From: Phytopythium helicoides
Taxonomy: Eukaryota; Oomycota; Peronosporomycetes; Pythiales; Pythiaceae
Assembly (NCBI GenBank): GCA_024867545.1
Contig: JANFNE010000009.1
Location: 372,001-436,000 of the forward strand
Direction: 5' to 3'
Length of the DNA: 64,000 nucleotides
In this document: one piece after another, positions 10,801 to 22,600 of the stretch
Numbering within the stretch: the stretch's first letter is position 1
Layout: the number at the start of each line of letters is the position of its first letter
Program-made: the position numbers and the translations under genes
Notes under the pieces: generated by a model
The model's input: only the letters and a program-made list of their open reading frames with translations
Databases searched by the model: none
Told to the model about the DNA's origin: nothing

Positions 10801-13800
10801 GACAAAATCATTGGCATCCGCTTCCGAAAACAGAGCGATAAGGCTGGCGACGTCGAGATGGAATTTCTGATCAAGTGGAAAGAAGTCTCGTACCTGCACG
10901 TAAGCTGGTTACAGGTCCGCGAAATTGAAGAGTTTGGACGCCATTCAGTCCAGAGGATGCGCCGCTACTTGCAGAAGAACTCTCGACAAGTCGAGCAGGC
11001 TCGTGAGAACGTCGTAGCCACGGAAGAGCGAGATTTGAGTGCTTATTTCAGTGACTCATTCTTGGAGGTCGATCGCATCTTGAATGAGAAGGTGGTTGAA
11101 GAGCCAGAGGAACCGAACCCGTATATTGTGCACCTCGCCGAGCAAGAAGACCCAGATTTCAAGCCAGAGATGAAGCGTGGAAAAAAGTATTTGGTAAAAT
11201 GGCGTGACCTGAGCTATATTGACTGCACATGGGAATGGGAGGATCAGCTGACCGACGATCGAAAGATTGCAGCGTATCACCGGTACAATCATCCGCCAAT
11301 CCTCAACGGCGCACACCCGGCGATGTTCAGCGATATTCGACCCGATCCGAGCTCTTGGGCCAAGTACCAGGAGTCTCCGACATACAACAACCAGAATGTG
11401 CTGCGGTCCTATCAGCTGGAGGGTCTCAACTGGATGGTTTTCTGTTGGTATAATCGTCGCAACTGTATTCTTGCCGATGAAATGGGATTGGGTAAGACTG
11501 TCCAGGCGACGTCAATTCTGGAGCACCTACGCCAGCGTGAGCACATCCGCGGCCCGTTCCTCGTGGTTGCACCTCTTGCTACTCTAGGCAACTGGAAGCG
11601 CGAGATTGAGACGTGGACTACCATGAACTGCGTCGTTTACCACGACTCGGAGGGTGGTGCCGACATTCGCGCGTTCATCCGTGAGCAGGAGTTTTACTAC
11701 GCTAGTGACATGCACCGGAAACGCGGCGTGTACAAGTTCAATGTGCTGGTGACATCGTATCAGACGCTTATGACAGATGCCGAGTATTTGGACTGCATTC
11801 ATTGGCGGTACATTGTTATTGACGAGGCACACAAGCTCAAGAACCGTGAGGCCAAGCTGCTGCAGTCTCTCCAGAATTTTGAATGGGATTCTTGTCTTCT
11901 CATGACGGGCACACCACTTCAGAACGGTGTGTTCGAGTTGTGGTGTTTACTCAACTTCATTGAACCCGACAAGTTCCCGAGCCAACAAGAGTTCTACGAC
12001 GAGTTCGGAGATCTCAACACAGCTGAGCAGGTTGCGCGGTTGCACGAGCAGCTGCGACCGTACATGCTTCGACGCGTGAAAGAAGACGTGGAAAAGAGTA
12101 TTCCCCCGAAGGAAGAGACAATCGTGGACGTCGAGCTCACTACGATGCAGAAGAAGTACTATCGTGCCATCTTTGAGCGTAACCGATCATTCTTGAACAT
12201 GGGGTCCTCTGGAACCGTCGCAAACCTCGTGAACGTCGAGATGGAGCTCCGCAAGTGCTGCAATCACCCATTTTTGATTCGCGGTGTTGAGGAGAAGGAG
12301 ACGCTTCATCTTGATGAGCAGCAGCGCACCAAGATCTTGATTCAAGCTAGTGGTAAGACTGTGCTGCTTGACAAGCTACTGTCTAAGTTCCGAGCTGAGA
12401 AGAAGAAGGTTCTGATCTTCTCGCAGTTCAAGATCATGCTCGACATTATTGAAGACTTGTGCCAGCTGCGTGGGTATAATCTTGAACGGTTAGATGGCTC
12501 AGTACGTGGAAACTCTCGACAAGCCGCCATTGACCGCTTCAACAACCCGGACTCGGATTTGTTCGCATTCCTGCTCAGTACTCGAGCGGGTGGCGTTGGT
12601 ATCAACTTGATTGCTGCCTCGGTTGTGATCCTGTTCGACAGTGACTGGAATCCGCAAAACGACCTACAGGCTGTCGCGCGTTGCCACCGCATTGGGCAGA
12701 CGCAATCTGTGAATATCTACCGTCTGGTGACCAAGAAAACGTACGAAGCGCAAATGTTTGACATTGCGTCAAAAAAGCTTGGCATGCACCATGCTGTGTT
12801 TGAGACAGGCGGTGTTCGCAACGAGTTCGACGGTGAGGATGATGACTCGGGCAACATGATGTCCCTCATGTCGCTGGACCGCGAGAAGGTCGAGATGATG
12901 ATTCGATACGGCGCGTACGCTATCATGGGAGAAGATGAGGAAGACCCTGAAAATCGCGCAATTAACGAGCTGGACATCGACCACCTTCTGTCTACGAGTC
13001 GTACGGTGCGCTACGACCCGACGGGCGGGGAGGGCAATGCGGAGGATGGTGATAGCGCTGAAGGCGACGGTGATTCCGGCGAAAGCAGTTCAGCTAAAAA
13101 GCCGACGGCATCGCAGAGCACTGCTCTTTCATTCTCCAAGGCAACGTTTACTGCCGAATCCTCAGACACAACAATCGACTTTAACGATGAACAGTTTTGG
13201 GAGAAGGTGCTTGGCCCTAAGCCTGTGCAAGTGCTGATGACGAAGGTTCAGGAAGGTTGGCTTCGGACAGCGTCACCGGAAGACCTCAAGACGTTCTTGT
13301 CGGAGCTCCGCGAGTTGGCGCGTGCTGTTGTGAAAGAGCGACAGCGCGGTGGTTCGCTTGCAGACGCGGACCAGGTGTTGTCGATCCTAATTGAGCTGAA
13401 GGTTACGGGGCCGATCCATAAAGGCGTTGTCAACGTCCGTGATGTGGCAAGTGAGTGGCTGGAGGTCATTGAGCGGCCCAAGCGCCGTCGTAACCAAGAG
13501 GCCGAGAGTGAGCTCATGTATCTCGAATTCATCGATGGTCGGAAAGAAGAGTCTCCCGTGGCGGCGCGAAAGGGAGGTGCGCGCAAGAAGCAAGCGAAGG
13601 GAGGTGCCGGACGTAATCGGAGCCGAGCGAAAAAGCTGTATCGCAGTGATGAGGAGGCTGAGCTTGACCGTGAGGATGCCGAGGTGGAGATGGTCATCAA
13701 GCGGCGAAAGGCCAAGCGTCAATCATCCGGTGGTCGTGCAAATGGCTCAGGTGAACTCAGCGGTGTTCGCATTGTGCTCAAGCGCGCCGACGGAGCGAGT

Positions 13801-14834
13801 GAATGGGCCGTTGAGAAGATCGAGAGCTCGAATCGCAAGGTCCAGAAGCAGTTGGAGCTTGCAACGGTATCGCAAGCGCTGACGCCAGTTGCCGGGAACC
13901 GAAAGGAAGCAGATCGTGAGGAGGCTCTTAGCGACTCTGGTGACGAAAAGAAGCGTCCTCGCCGGCCGAACAACGATAGCGATGAGGAGGAGGAGGAAGA
14001 AAGCGAAGAAGAAGAGGAGGAAGAGGCCGAGGAGGAGGAGGAGGAGGAGGAAGAAGAAGACGAAGAGGCCGAGACACCTCCGCGTCCTGCACGAAAGCGG
14101 AACCGTCCACCAAAGAGTAAGCACCAAGCAGGTGCGGTTGACCCGCAAGAAGACTCCGAGATGTGGTGCCGCGTGTGCTTTAGCGACCAGGGCTTCGTAG
14201 ATGACCCGATTGTGCAGTGCGAGAAATGCCGCGTTGCTGTCCATCAGGTACATAGCAACTGCTGTCCATGCTGAGTGTCGATGTTTTACTGATGTGTGAT
14301 TTTTGTAATAGTACTGCTACGGTATCGAGGAGGTTCCAGAGGGGGATACACCTTGGTACTGCGACTACTGTGCCGAGAAGCAGTCGCCGCCCACCGAACA
14401 GGTGCTTTATTTGCTGCTCCTAATCCATCCTACTTGCTGATCAATAGTTTTACTAACGTCATGATATTTTGAATGAGTAGAAATGTGAGCTTTGCTCCCT
14501 CCAGCGCAATCCAAGCGCTTTCAAGAAGACGGTCGAAGGGCAGTGGGCACACGTTGTGTGCTCGCTTTGGGCTCCTGGCGTGCAGTTCGAGGACGTAGAG
14601 CACATGAGCGGGGTCAAAAACGTTGCTGCGGCTGTCGAAGAGATGCGTGGCCACGAGTGCTCACTCTGCAAGACGGGTGATGGGTGCATCAAGTGCTCAC
14701 GTGCCTCGTGCCAGACGCACTTCCACCCGCTATGTGGCCGGGAGACGCGCGGGTTGTTCGACATGTACATGAACGAGAGCGGGCAACTGCGCGCATACTG
14801 TTCACGCCACCGCTCGCGCCGCCGCAACAACTAG
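7815..14834 (+). CDS. CHD-type chromatin remodeler with PDZ, AP2, chromodomains, PHD and extended PHD
   Basis: Four exons (7815-9368, 9442-14247, 14312-14401, 14481-14834), all joined in phase 0, encode 2,267 residues. Order: acidic repetitive N-terminus (1-518); PDZ-like domain with GVIRIGDDLVAVDGYRV (about 596-687); AP2/ERF-like domain with YISPNQWAAEL and LGTFATEREAAVAYNRF (about 720-777); basic and acidic linkers; two chromodomains (about 971-1031 and 1053-1135); SNF2 ATPase with DEMGLGKT (about 1197) and DEAH (about 1310); helicase C lobe ending ARCHRIGQTQ (about 1497-1618); poly-Glu tract (about 14000-14080); PHD finger split over exons 2 and 3 (about 2092-2150); extended PHD, CELC to HPLCGRE (2151-2267). 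SNF2/CHD proteins slide nucleosomes using ATP, chromodomains and PHD fingers read histone H3 tails, and PHD plus extended PHD forms a PZP-like reader. Introns begin GTAAGC, GTACAT, GTGCTT. Confidence 0.93.
7923..7994 (+). repeat. 18-bp coding minisatellite, 4 units
   Basis: Four tandem copies of an 18-bp unit (gaggaggtgacggtcacg, slightly varied) in the acidic N-terminal region of the CHD gene, encoding EEVTVT-like repeats. The period is a multiple of three, so length change keeps the frame. Confidence 0.9.
8070..8168 (+). repeat. 15-bp coding minisatellite, about 7 units
   Basis: Tandem 15-bp units (gagactgaagtcgtc or gagacaaaagtcgtc) in the CHD gene encode VETEV/VETKV pentapeptides. Unit variants are interspersed, a sign of past slippage or exchange. 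Confidence 0.9.
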
Positions 14835-14906
14835 CGAGCCTCGTCGATAGAAGCCTTGTCGCGTGATTTATGAAAACAGAGACAGCTTGCATGTTGGTCA
14901 CGTTAC

Positions 14907-17566
14907 TCATAGGAGCTCAAAATCTCGCGCTGCGCGCTCCATTTGTGCGTCAAATTGCGAAAGCCAGGCTTGGTTCAGGAACCTGTTGGTCTTTTTGGCC
15001 CACTCGAGGTCATCCAGTGCCTTTGTGAGCTGCTGGAGCGTTACCGTTGCGTTGCTTGCGCCGCTGTTCTTGCCATTCGCAAAACCTGCTGGATTGACAG
15101 TGACTGCGCGGTCTATCAGAGTACCAATGCTCGCATCGTCGACGTTCGGAAGTCCGAGCCCGGAGATGACAGCGCGCGCGTGCGCAACGCTCATGGACTC
15201 TCCATCTGCGACTTGTTTTGACTTGAATTCGTCCAGGATACGGTTCTTTGCCCTGGCAAGAGCTGCAAATCTGCCAGGGTCCTTGCCCTCGCCTACAGCT
15301 CGCTTTGAAGTGTGAATCTCCTTGCGAAGCATCTCTCGCTGTGCCTCGGACCTGCGAGCAACTCGCACAAGCTCTTCAAACTCGTCAATGTCAATGGATC
15401 CGTTACCGTCCTTGTCGATGAAGTTGATGAACTCGTGGCCTTGCTCAGGTGTCAGCTGGATCTCCATTTGCGAAAGCGTGTCAATCATCTCCTGAGGTGA
15501 GATGCTGCCATTGCCGTCGGCATCACAAAAGCGGAAAAGGTCAATAACGCGCAGTCGCTTACGCTTCATGTAGCTGTCAATATGCATCACGATCTCACGA
15601 AAGAAGGCGAGTTTTTCCTGGGTTTTCTGATCTGTCGACTGGTAGGTGCCTGTAAACACTGCATCGACTGGTTGCTCAGGGTTGGATCCCCGTAGTGATA
15701 CTGTACTATTCGACCGGTAACGAGCCGTGTTGGCCACACTACCCTCTGGGGTTGATGCTGCCGGCTGCACTGCTTCGCTGCCGCTGTTGCGCACAACTGT
15801 AGTTGTTGTAGCCTTTGCCTTTGTTTCTGGAGCAGATGAATGAGCTGCATTCGTTAAGCCCGAGCTGATGACCCCAGTTGAAGCACCAGATGGCACTGTT
15901 TCGTTCGATCGACGCTTCGAAGAGGATGCTACCAATGGCTTTGTTCCTGGGATGCTTAGCTTCGGAAAGGATGGCAAATGTGTTTCAGAGTTCCTGAACA
16001 TCAGCACAATTTAGTCGAGATGGATTTGCACAAAGATGTTCTGTTTGTGAATAGTAGCCTTACCTTGCTTCCCTAGCTGTTCGAAATACCTTATTTTTTC
16101 GATGAATCTCCTTTTGATGCGTTTCAGGCGCAGTGTCTTTATTGCCACGAATGAATTTAGAGGATGGTACTACCTCTCCTTGTCGACCATCGTCCAAAAT
16201 CTTTTTCAACGACGATTGCCAAGTCTTGCTATCTGAAGGTAACCCATCGATACTTTCGACTGGTTGATGATCTTCCTCTGGGGTGAACTTCTCTATTGGA
16301 GGTATAAGCCCACTATTTGCCGAAGCGCCAGGATTCTCAGTGTCGGACGATTTTGTTCCCAGAGATCCAGAGCGACTTCCAGAGCGCTTTGTGGTACTAG
16401 CTACATCTTTTGACCAGCCCACGATTAAAGAAGCAGGGTTTGACTTCGTAGGTCGCTGCGACAGCGCTCGCATAAGAACTGGGGATTGCTGCTTTGGGGC
16501 AAGTATCGCAATACCAGAGTCTCGTGATGATACGCGCTTAAGCAGACGTGAATTGGTTGCCAAAGTAGCAATTGGCACCGTAGCAGAGGTTTCGGTGACA
16601 CCTTGTGAGAGATCCGGCAAGCTAGTAAGTGATATGTCTGCATCGTCAGACCGCTTGCTATTGCGTTTTGATATTCGACGTCCCGACTCAGAGATACGAT
16701 CTCGATACATTGCAAGTCGCTGGGACTCCTCGAGGATAATCTTCATTTCAATTTCATCTACAAAGGAAGCATGTCAGCTACAAACAAAGTGTGCTCAACA
16801 TGAAACCTCCAGATGCACGTACCAACTTCATCCTCAGCCTCCGGATCTTGATCGTACACCAGTACGTACCGATTGTTTTGGACACTGCGAATAACTCCGT
16901 CATAGATTCTCCCTTGTGGTAGCTCCTTGAGAAATCGAGTGCCGACAGACATCGACAGACGACCAGTTTGGCTACGCGCACTGATTTCAATTGCTCGCCT
17001 CTTTCCAACTCGCCTTCGAATGAACGTCCGAATAACAGCTTGAATGAGAATGAGACCCCTTCTAAAGCTGACACTTGACTTGTAGAGCAAAGCATCACCC
17101 TTCTGAGTCACTTCCTGTGCTGCGGCTTCCTTTGCATCTCGATCGACCGACCTGCACACTACGCAAAGCTGCAGCAAGAATTCTAGCGTATCTTCCACTG
17201 CCACGCCAGCAAGAACCTTCACAGGACTAACAAGCAATAAGCACGATACGCACTGCTCCTTGGCATTTGCCATGGCGAACGTCACAAAGGCCAGTGCACG
17301 TGTCAAGAATGCTGCCTGCAATAAATCAATTAGTGGTGCAGTTGCATTGCAAGAGTAATTCGAAAACTCACTTTGTCTTCTTTGCTGACCAGGGCAGAGA
17401 AGTCGAGTTGAGTTGGCGTGAAGAGGTCATAGCCAGCTAATGTTTCCACCAGGAGCTTGTGCAAGAATGTGAACGGCGGACGCTGCAGCACTTTACGGGT
17501 CACGGCTGTGGTCTGCACAATGCTCACCAGAGCCTGATACGTCTGCTCAACCACTGATTCCGACAT
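14907..17566 (-). CDS. IFT54/MIP-T3 N-domain protein with C-terminal EF-hands
   Basis: Four minus-strand exons, 17566-17372, 17315-16823, 16757-16064 and 15993-14907, join in phase to 822 residues. Residues 1 to about 115 resemble the IFT54 (TRAF3IP1) calponin-homology-like domain: VLQRPPFTFLHKLLVET, then KEDKAAFLTRALAFV and VLAGVAVEDTLEFLLQL. IFT54 is an intraflagellar transport complex B subunit that binds tubulin. The middle is basic and Ser/Thr-rich with little predicted fold. Two canonical EF-hand loops, DADGNGSISPQE (about residue 618) and DKDGNGSIDIDE (about residue 650), follow. IFT54 normally ends in a coiled coil, so the EF-hands are unusual. It could be a paralogue rather than the true IFT54. 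The stop is 72 bp from the convergent CHD stop. Confidence 0.82.
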
Positions 17567-17753
17567 GACCGGCGAAGATGGCGGAGCTTACAGGGAGAGC
17601 AAGCGCTTCCCAACGCTCATTTCGTGGTGAGGCACTCCTTTCAACAGTGTGAGTCAAAATTACTTTAGCGATGCTCTAGAACTATTCCTGGACCTCTAGT
17701 ACTTTGCATATTGCTCTCGCGTCAACTTGCAAATTTCACGTGCGAGTGAGCAC

Positions 17754-19292
17754 TCACGGGATGAACGGCCGACGCTGATCTCCATACCGACCTGTGACTT
17801 GGTGCATGCGATTCAGGCTTGCTTGAGTAGGTGCGAGAAAGCTGTTCTTTGGACGATTGACGGGCGTTCTCTTTTTCGTTCGGGTGCCTGCCGCTTGCTG
17901 CGTTGCAGTCGACCTAGCCGAGTACGGCTTTGAGATGCTGGTATTCTGCTCTTGGCCTTTCTGGCGCGTAGATATTTGCCGCGGTCGTTGAACAGTATAC
18001 TGAGACTGAAGTGGGCGCTCTGTCTTGAGAAGATCGTCGAACTCTGAGCGATAAGTACGATGGGGTGTGCTAGGACGAGATGGGTTTTTGGCGCGAGATT
18101 CAAACCCGTCATCCGCTGGTTCCCTGACCGAGGGAGAAGCTACATAGTCTTCAAAATCGTAGTCATCTTGCCTCTCGTGGCGCGGGGTGAGGTCATGGAA
18201 TATCTCTCCATCGTGCTCACCACGGTGTCGACGGTGAGCCACGCCAGTATTGCGGTACGAATCAATTGGCGCCTTTTTAGGGCGAAGAGCTGCCGTGGTG
18301 GCATTGCTTGCTCTAGTTGTACCGAGCCTCGTTGCTCTAGTGGGCAGTGTAGCCTGTTGAGTGGCAGATACTTCAGCTTGGCGTTGGAGTTGCTGCAGCA
18401 GCTTCTTTTGTCTGGCACGAATCTTTTCCGACAGCTCGAGGGACTCTTGCAGCGAATCGCAGTGCGCCTTGAGCTTTTCGTACGCCTGCTTAACTCTCTT
18501 CGCATCGCTGTACTTCTTCTCTATGGTTGCCAGTGCTCGCTTGGTCTAACGAGACACGAGGAGCACGATGCATCAGAAAATTAATGGTGCCTAGGCAAAA
18601 TGCAGATCGACAAAAACACCTTTTCAAGTTCAAACCGGAGCTGGTCTCGCTCCGTAGTAACTCGATGCAGCTCCCGCAGCGTGCGCACGGAGTTCGACTG
18701 GGCGTGGTTGATACGGCCTGTGGGAGTCACAACCTCGCTTCCGTCTGCACATTGATAAACCACAAGTCAGGCCACCTCATCATGAAAATCCCTTTCACTC
18801 GCGACACTGTACTCGTCTTCCACCGCGGCTCGGGCGTCTTCTTCACAGCCTGCCCACCACCCACTGCTCCATCAGCCCACACTCCTCCCCTGCTCTCTCA
18901 AAGCTCAATCTTGCCTTCTTGGCTGCACTAGTTGGCGTCAAATTCTTCTCCCTGGTCTCCAAAACCCGCGCTGCTTCCGGCGTTCGGTCGATGGAAACGT
19001 CCCCCACGGAGCTGGCCGCCGCGCTGCGCGTGGACCCTGAGCGCAACTTCATCGTGAGCTTGGCAACGTCCTTCTGCAGCTCCTCGAGCCGCGACTCGAG
19101 CCTGTTCCTGCGCCGGAAGTGCGACTGCGCGAAGTCTCGAGCGTCTTCTGCCGCCATTTCGGCCCCGCTGGGCCCCTGGAGCTCGCCGTTGGGCGCCTGG
19201 AGACCGCTGGCGACGCCCCACAAGCCCCGCGACGTCTCTGGAGCTCCGTTGGCCTGCTGATCGCGCTCCAGCGCCGCCACCCGTGCGCTCAT
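17754..19292 (-). CDS. Coiled-coil protein, 442 residues, unknown function
   Basis: Three minus-strand exons, 19292-18881, 18744-18620 and 18545-17754, with phases that match (1, 0). Coiled coils occur in exon 1 (RLESRLEELQKDVAKLTMKL), exon 2 (LRELHRVTTERDQLRFELEKV) and the start of exon 3 (EKLKAHCDSLQESLELSEK, then QKKLLQQLQRQ). The C-terminal 180 residues are basic, Ser/Thr/Arg/Gln-rich and probably disordered. The first donor (GTGGGC at 18880) is weak but is the only one in the right phase. A GTGAGT overlaps the stop at 17754, so a further 3' exon is possible but would have to fit in under 190 bp. It sits head-to-head with the Sfi1-like gene, 374 bp apart, so shared regulation is possible. 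Confidence 0.7.
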
Positions 19293-19666
19293 GACGAGCG
19301 CTGTACCTTCTCGGTTTGACTTGGGCTTAGTATACTTTAGAATGGCGGGTTATCAACGGCGGGAAAGAGATCGACCATCACTCTTGAAGCAACGTTGAAG
19401 CAACTTTCACGAGAGATAGGTTGATGGTTGACGACTTGCCAAGTTGAAGTGGCATGCTGAACTGGCGGAGCTGCGTGGTCGTAGACCGCCTTGGCGCTTC
19501 CTGACGTGGTCATCGAGCTTTAAGACGCCATTTCGGCGCTGCTCTTTGGATGGAAGAGCACATTTGAAATTGGGATTTGTTCCGTGACTGACAGGAAAAG
19601 CCGGCCGACTCTTCGTCTTTGCTCCGATCTGTAGGTCTCAAGCAGAGCAAGCGACAGCACTCACTC

Positions 19667-22600
19667 ATGCCTGGGCTTGGAAGAGAAGCACGAGGAAGTG
19701 GTAATAGAACGGCGGATGGTGGCAGGAACAATGCAGTGGAGAGCGAAGAGCAGAGGCTTGGTGCCAACTGGCAGTCAGCTCTTTGCGTCACGTCCGTCTA
19801 CGATGCGATGGCGCAGCTTCAGCACGAGAATGAGACTCTAAGAGAGCAACTTCGAGTTGCCAAGCATACGCACGAGATAATTGCCGCCAAGGCAGCAGAG
19901 GCAGAGCAAATGCGTGAACCTGAGCGTGTTAGCGTTTGCGAGCAACACGAAGAGGAGATCCGACTCCTAAGAAAGGAAAAGCTTCAGCTTGAACGGACGA
20001 GTGAACAACAACTTTCGATACTTGAAACTCGGCTTCGCGAAGCAGAGATGACGTATCAGCAGCAGGTTGCCAAGTATCAGGAAAAGTATGCTTTGGACCC
20101 GAACGCAGCGAAAAGAGCAGCCTTGTCGGTCCAAACGCTGCGGGATACGCTTGAAAAAGTCGTCGAAGAAAAAGAAGAGCTTGCAATTCGCTACTCGCAG
20201 TTGAATTGTTTATACAACACCCTTCAACAAGAGAACGCAACCTCTGTGAAGGTCCTCCAAGATAGTATTGCAAGGTTGAAGGCGCAGCGAGGAATGCAGA
20301 GAGTGGTGGCGGTGCTGTCGAGATGGTCGGCTTCTAACTTAGAGCGAGCATGGAGGGTCTGGACGACACAAACTCGGATCCAGCACATTCAATTGCAGGA
20401 GCGATCAAATGCATCACAGGTTCAGACACGGTTGCAAGAATATGTAAAGAGGTTGTTTACAACTCAGTTAAAAGAGCTCCAAGGAAAGTCTGCTGTGAAG
20501 ACTACTCGTTTGGCATTTGGTCGCCTTCGAAAATATGCTACTCTTCAAAGAAGACGTCGCCAAAATATTTATTCGATATCTGAACTGAGGTTTGCGGCAA
20601 CAATGAAGAATATCTTGCTAACTTGGAAAAAATTCGCGTGCATTCAAAGTCATTACCGAGATGGGATCGAGAAAATTTGCTGTGTCGTGTATCGTCATGC
20701 TATTCGAAGGAGCTTGAGGAAGTGGATTTATCGAACGCATGCAGAGCAACCCTTCACTCAAGTTATACGAGAAAATTCTAAGCTTCAAGCAATGGCAAAT
20801 GAACTCAAGGCAGCACTTGATGCTACGCGTGGAGAGCTCGAGTGTCTACGAGAAGAGAACGAAAAACTTCAAGCAACACACTCTCTCTACAAACAAAGCA
20901 CAGAAGAGCTCGTTCAATTGAGGTACAAAGTGGAGTTTTCCGTCAAAGAGAAAGTTGGAAGATTTCTGAGTAAGCAATCCAATCGCCAATTGCTTGCTAA
21001 TGTTCTGCGTCAGTGGCAAGCTGTGACCGTGGCAACCAAGAACCTAAAGCGTCGAGTTGCAAATACCCAAAAGATACTTCAGATACAACGCCTCCAGTGT
21101 AGTGTGGTAAGATGGCAGCAAGCTATTCAAGTGCAAAGGAACTACACCTCGGTAATCCAACGACTACGTAACTTTGCTGTTGCCCGATGCTTCAATTCAT
21201 GGAAGCTAGGAGCTCGGTACGAAAAGTCCCGAAAGACTGCACTGATAGTCGTGATTGGAAAAATCCGGAATCAATTAGCATCTCGTTGCTTTCGACAGTG
21301 GAGAGAGTATCAGATATGCCAAAGCGAAGCACGCTGGCGCTTGCAGCGAATCTTACAATTAGCTGATAGACGTCAGTTATCACAGGGATTTACGAAATGG
21401 AAAAAGAAACTGCATCAACTTCAACTTGTGGAGTCGCAACAGCAACTCCAAGCAAGCCATCTTCGACTCGAAAATTTCTACTACCAGCAAAAACAAAAAC
21501 TTGTACTGCTGCAGCGCAGTTTTCATCAATGGTACCAATGTGTTCGAGATAAACAAAGGCGAATGATGCTCATAAAGATGTACGCAGCACGAGTTCGGAA
21601 CGCTAATTTGGTTCGAGCGATGAGATCATGGTCAGAATTTTGTTACACCAGAAACAGATCTAGGGAGCTTGTTCGACGATGGATATATCGGAGCTATACG
21701 TCTCAGCTTCAAACTGCGTGGATAAAGTGGAAGCATCAAATTGTGAAACATGCTCACTCAACTACGTATTCAGCGCTACAATTCGAGCATGATCTCTACG
21801 TGGAAAATATCCGTGAGCAACTGGCTCAAGCTGTAATGATGCGCGAGGAATTGCTTCAGAAAGCAGAGCAGACAATGTCTCAGTATGATTTTTCACAAAA
21901 AAATATTCGTGAAGAATTACTTTCTGTAAAGCGGCAACAGAAGAGAATGGCTGGAGCGCTCGACACATTGTTTGTGCAGCAGAGAAAGCGCTCACTTATG
22001 AAACAAGCTCTAATGAGCTGGCGGCATACAAGCTACAGCAAGGTTATTGGTCGGAGGAAAGTTGAGTCCCATATATCGAGGCTTCAGTGGCGCCGTGCAC
22101 AGCTAGTATTCGGGATTTGGAAACAACGAACATGGAGGAAAAAGCAAGTTATAATTACAGCCAAAAAGCTTTTAGAGCACCATGAAGTCTATCTTGTAGG
22201 CGTCACGTTCAATGCGCTTTTCGAGTACAAAGTGCACCAGAAACAAATCAAAGCCTTTGCACGAAAGTACCTGTTGAGAGGCGACACATGCTGTGTTGCT
22301 ACTGTTTTCAAATGCTGGCGAAAGCTTACGCGTATCAACTACTTACTACGAACATCAATAGCAAGAGTAATGCTAAGGTCAACCATGGAACACGTCAAGG
22401 GGGCGTTCACAATTTGGTTGACAGCTGCCAAAGAGGCAGCACAGAACGAGCGAAGAGAGCGACAAAATCAGATTCTAGCTGCTATTCAAGCTCGAATTAG
22501 TGTTGAATGGTCGTTATCTGTGGTAAGAACAGTATTCTTTTCATGGAAGGCGCATGTTGTAAAACGCAAATCACATAGTATCGCTGAAACCCGCCTTCGA

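Noticed and set aside
13389..14253. Minus-strand frames within the CHD 3' half (for example 13747-14253)
   Set aside because: They are shadows of the poly-Glu region and PHD exon, reading as poly-Leu/Phe stretches.
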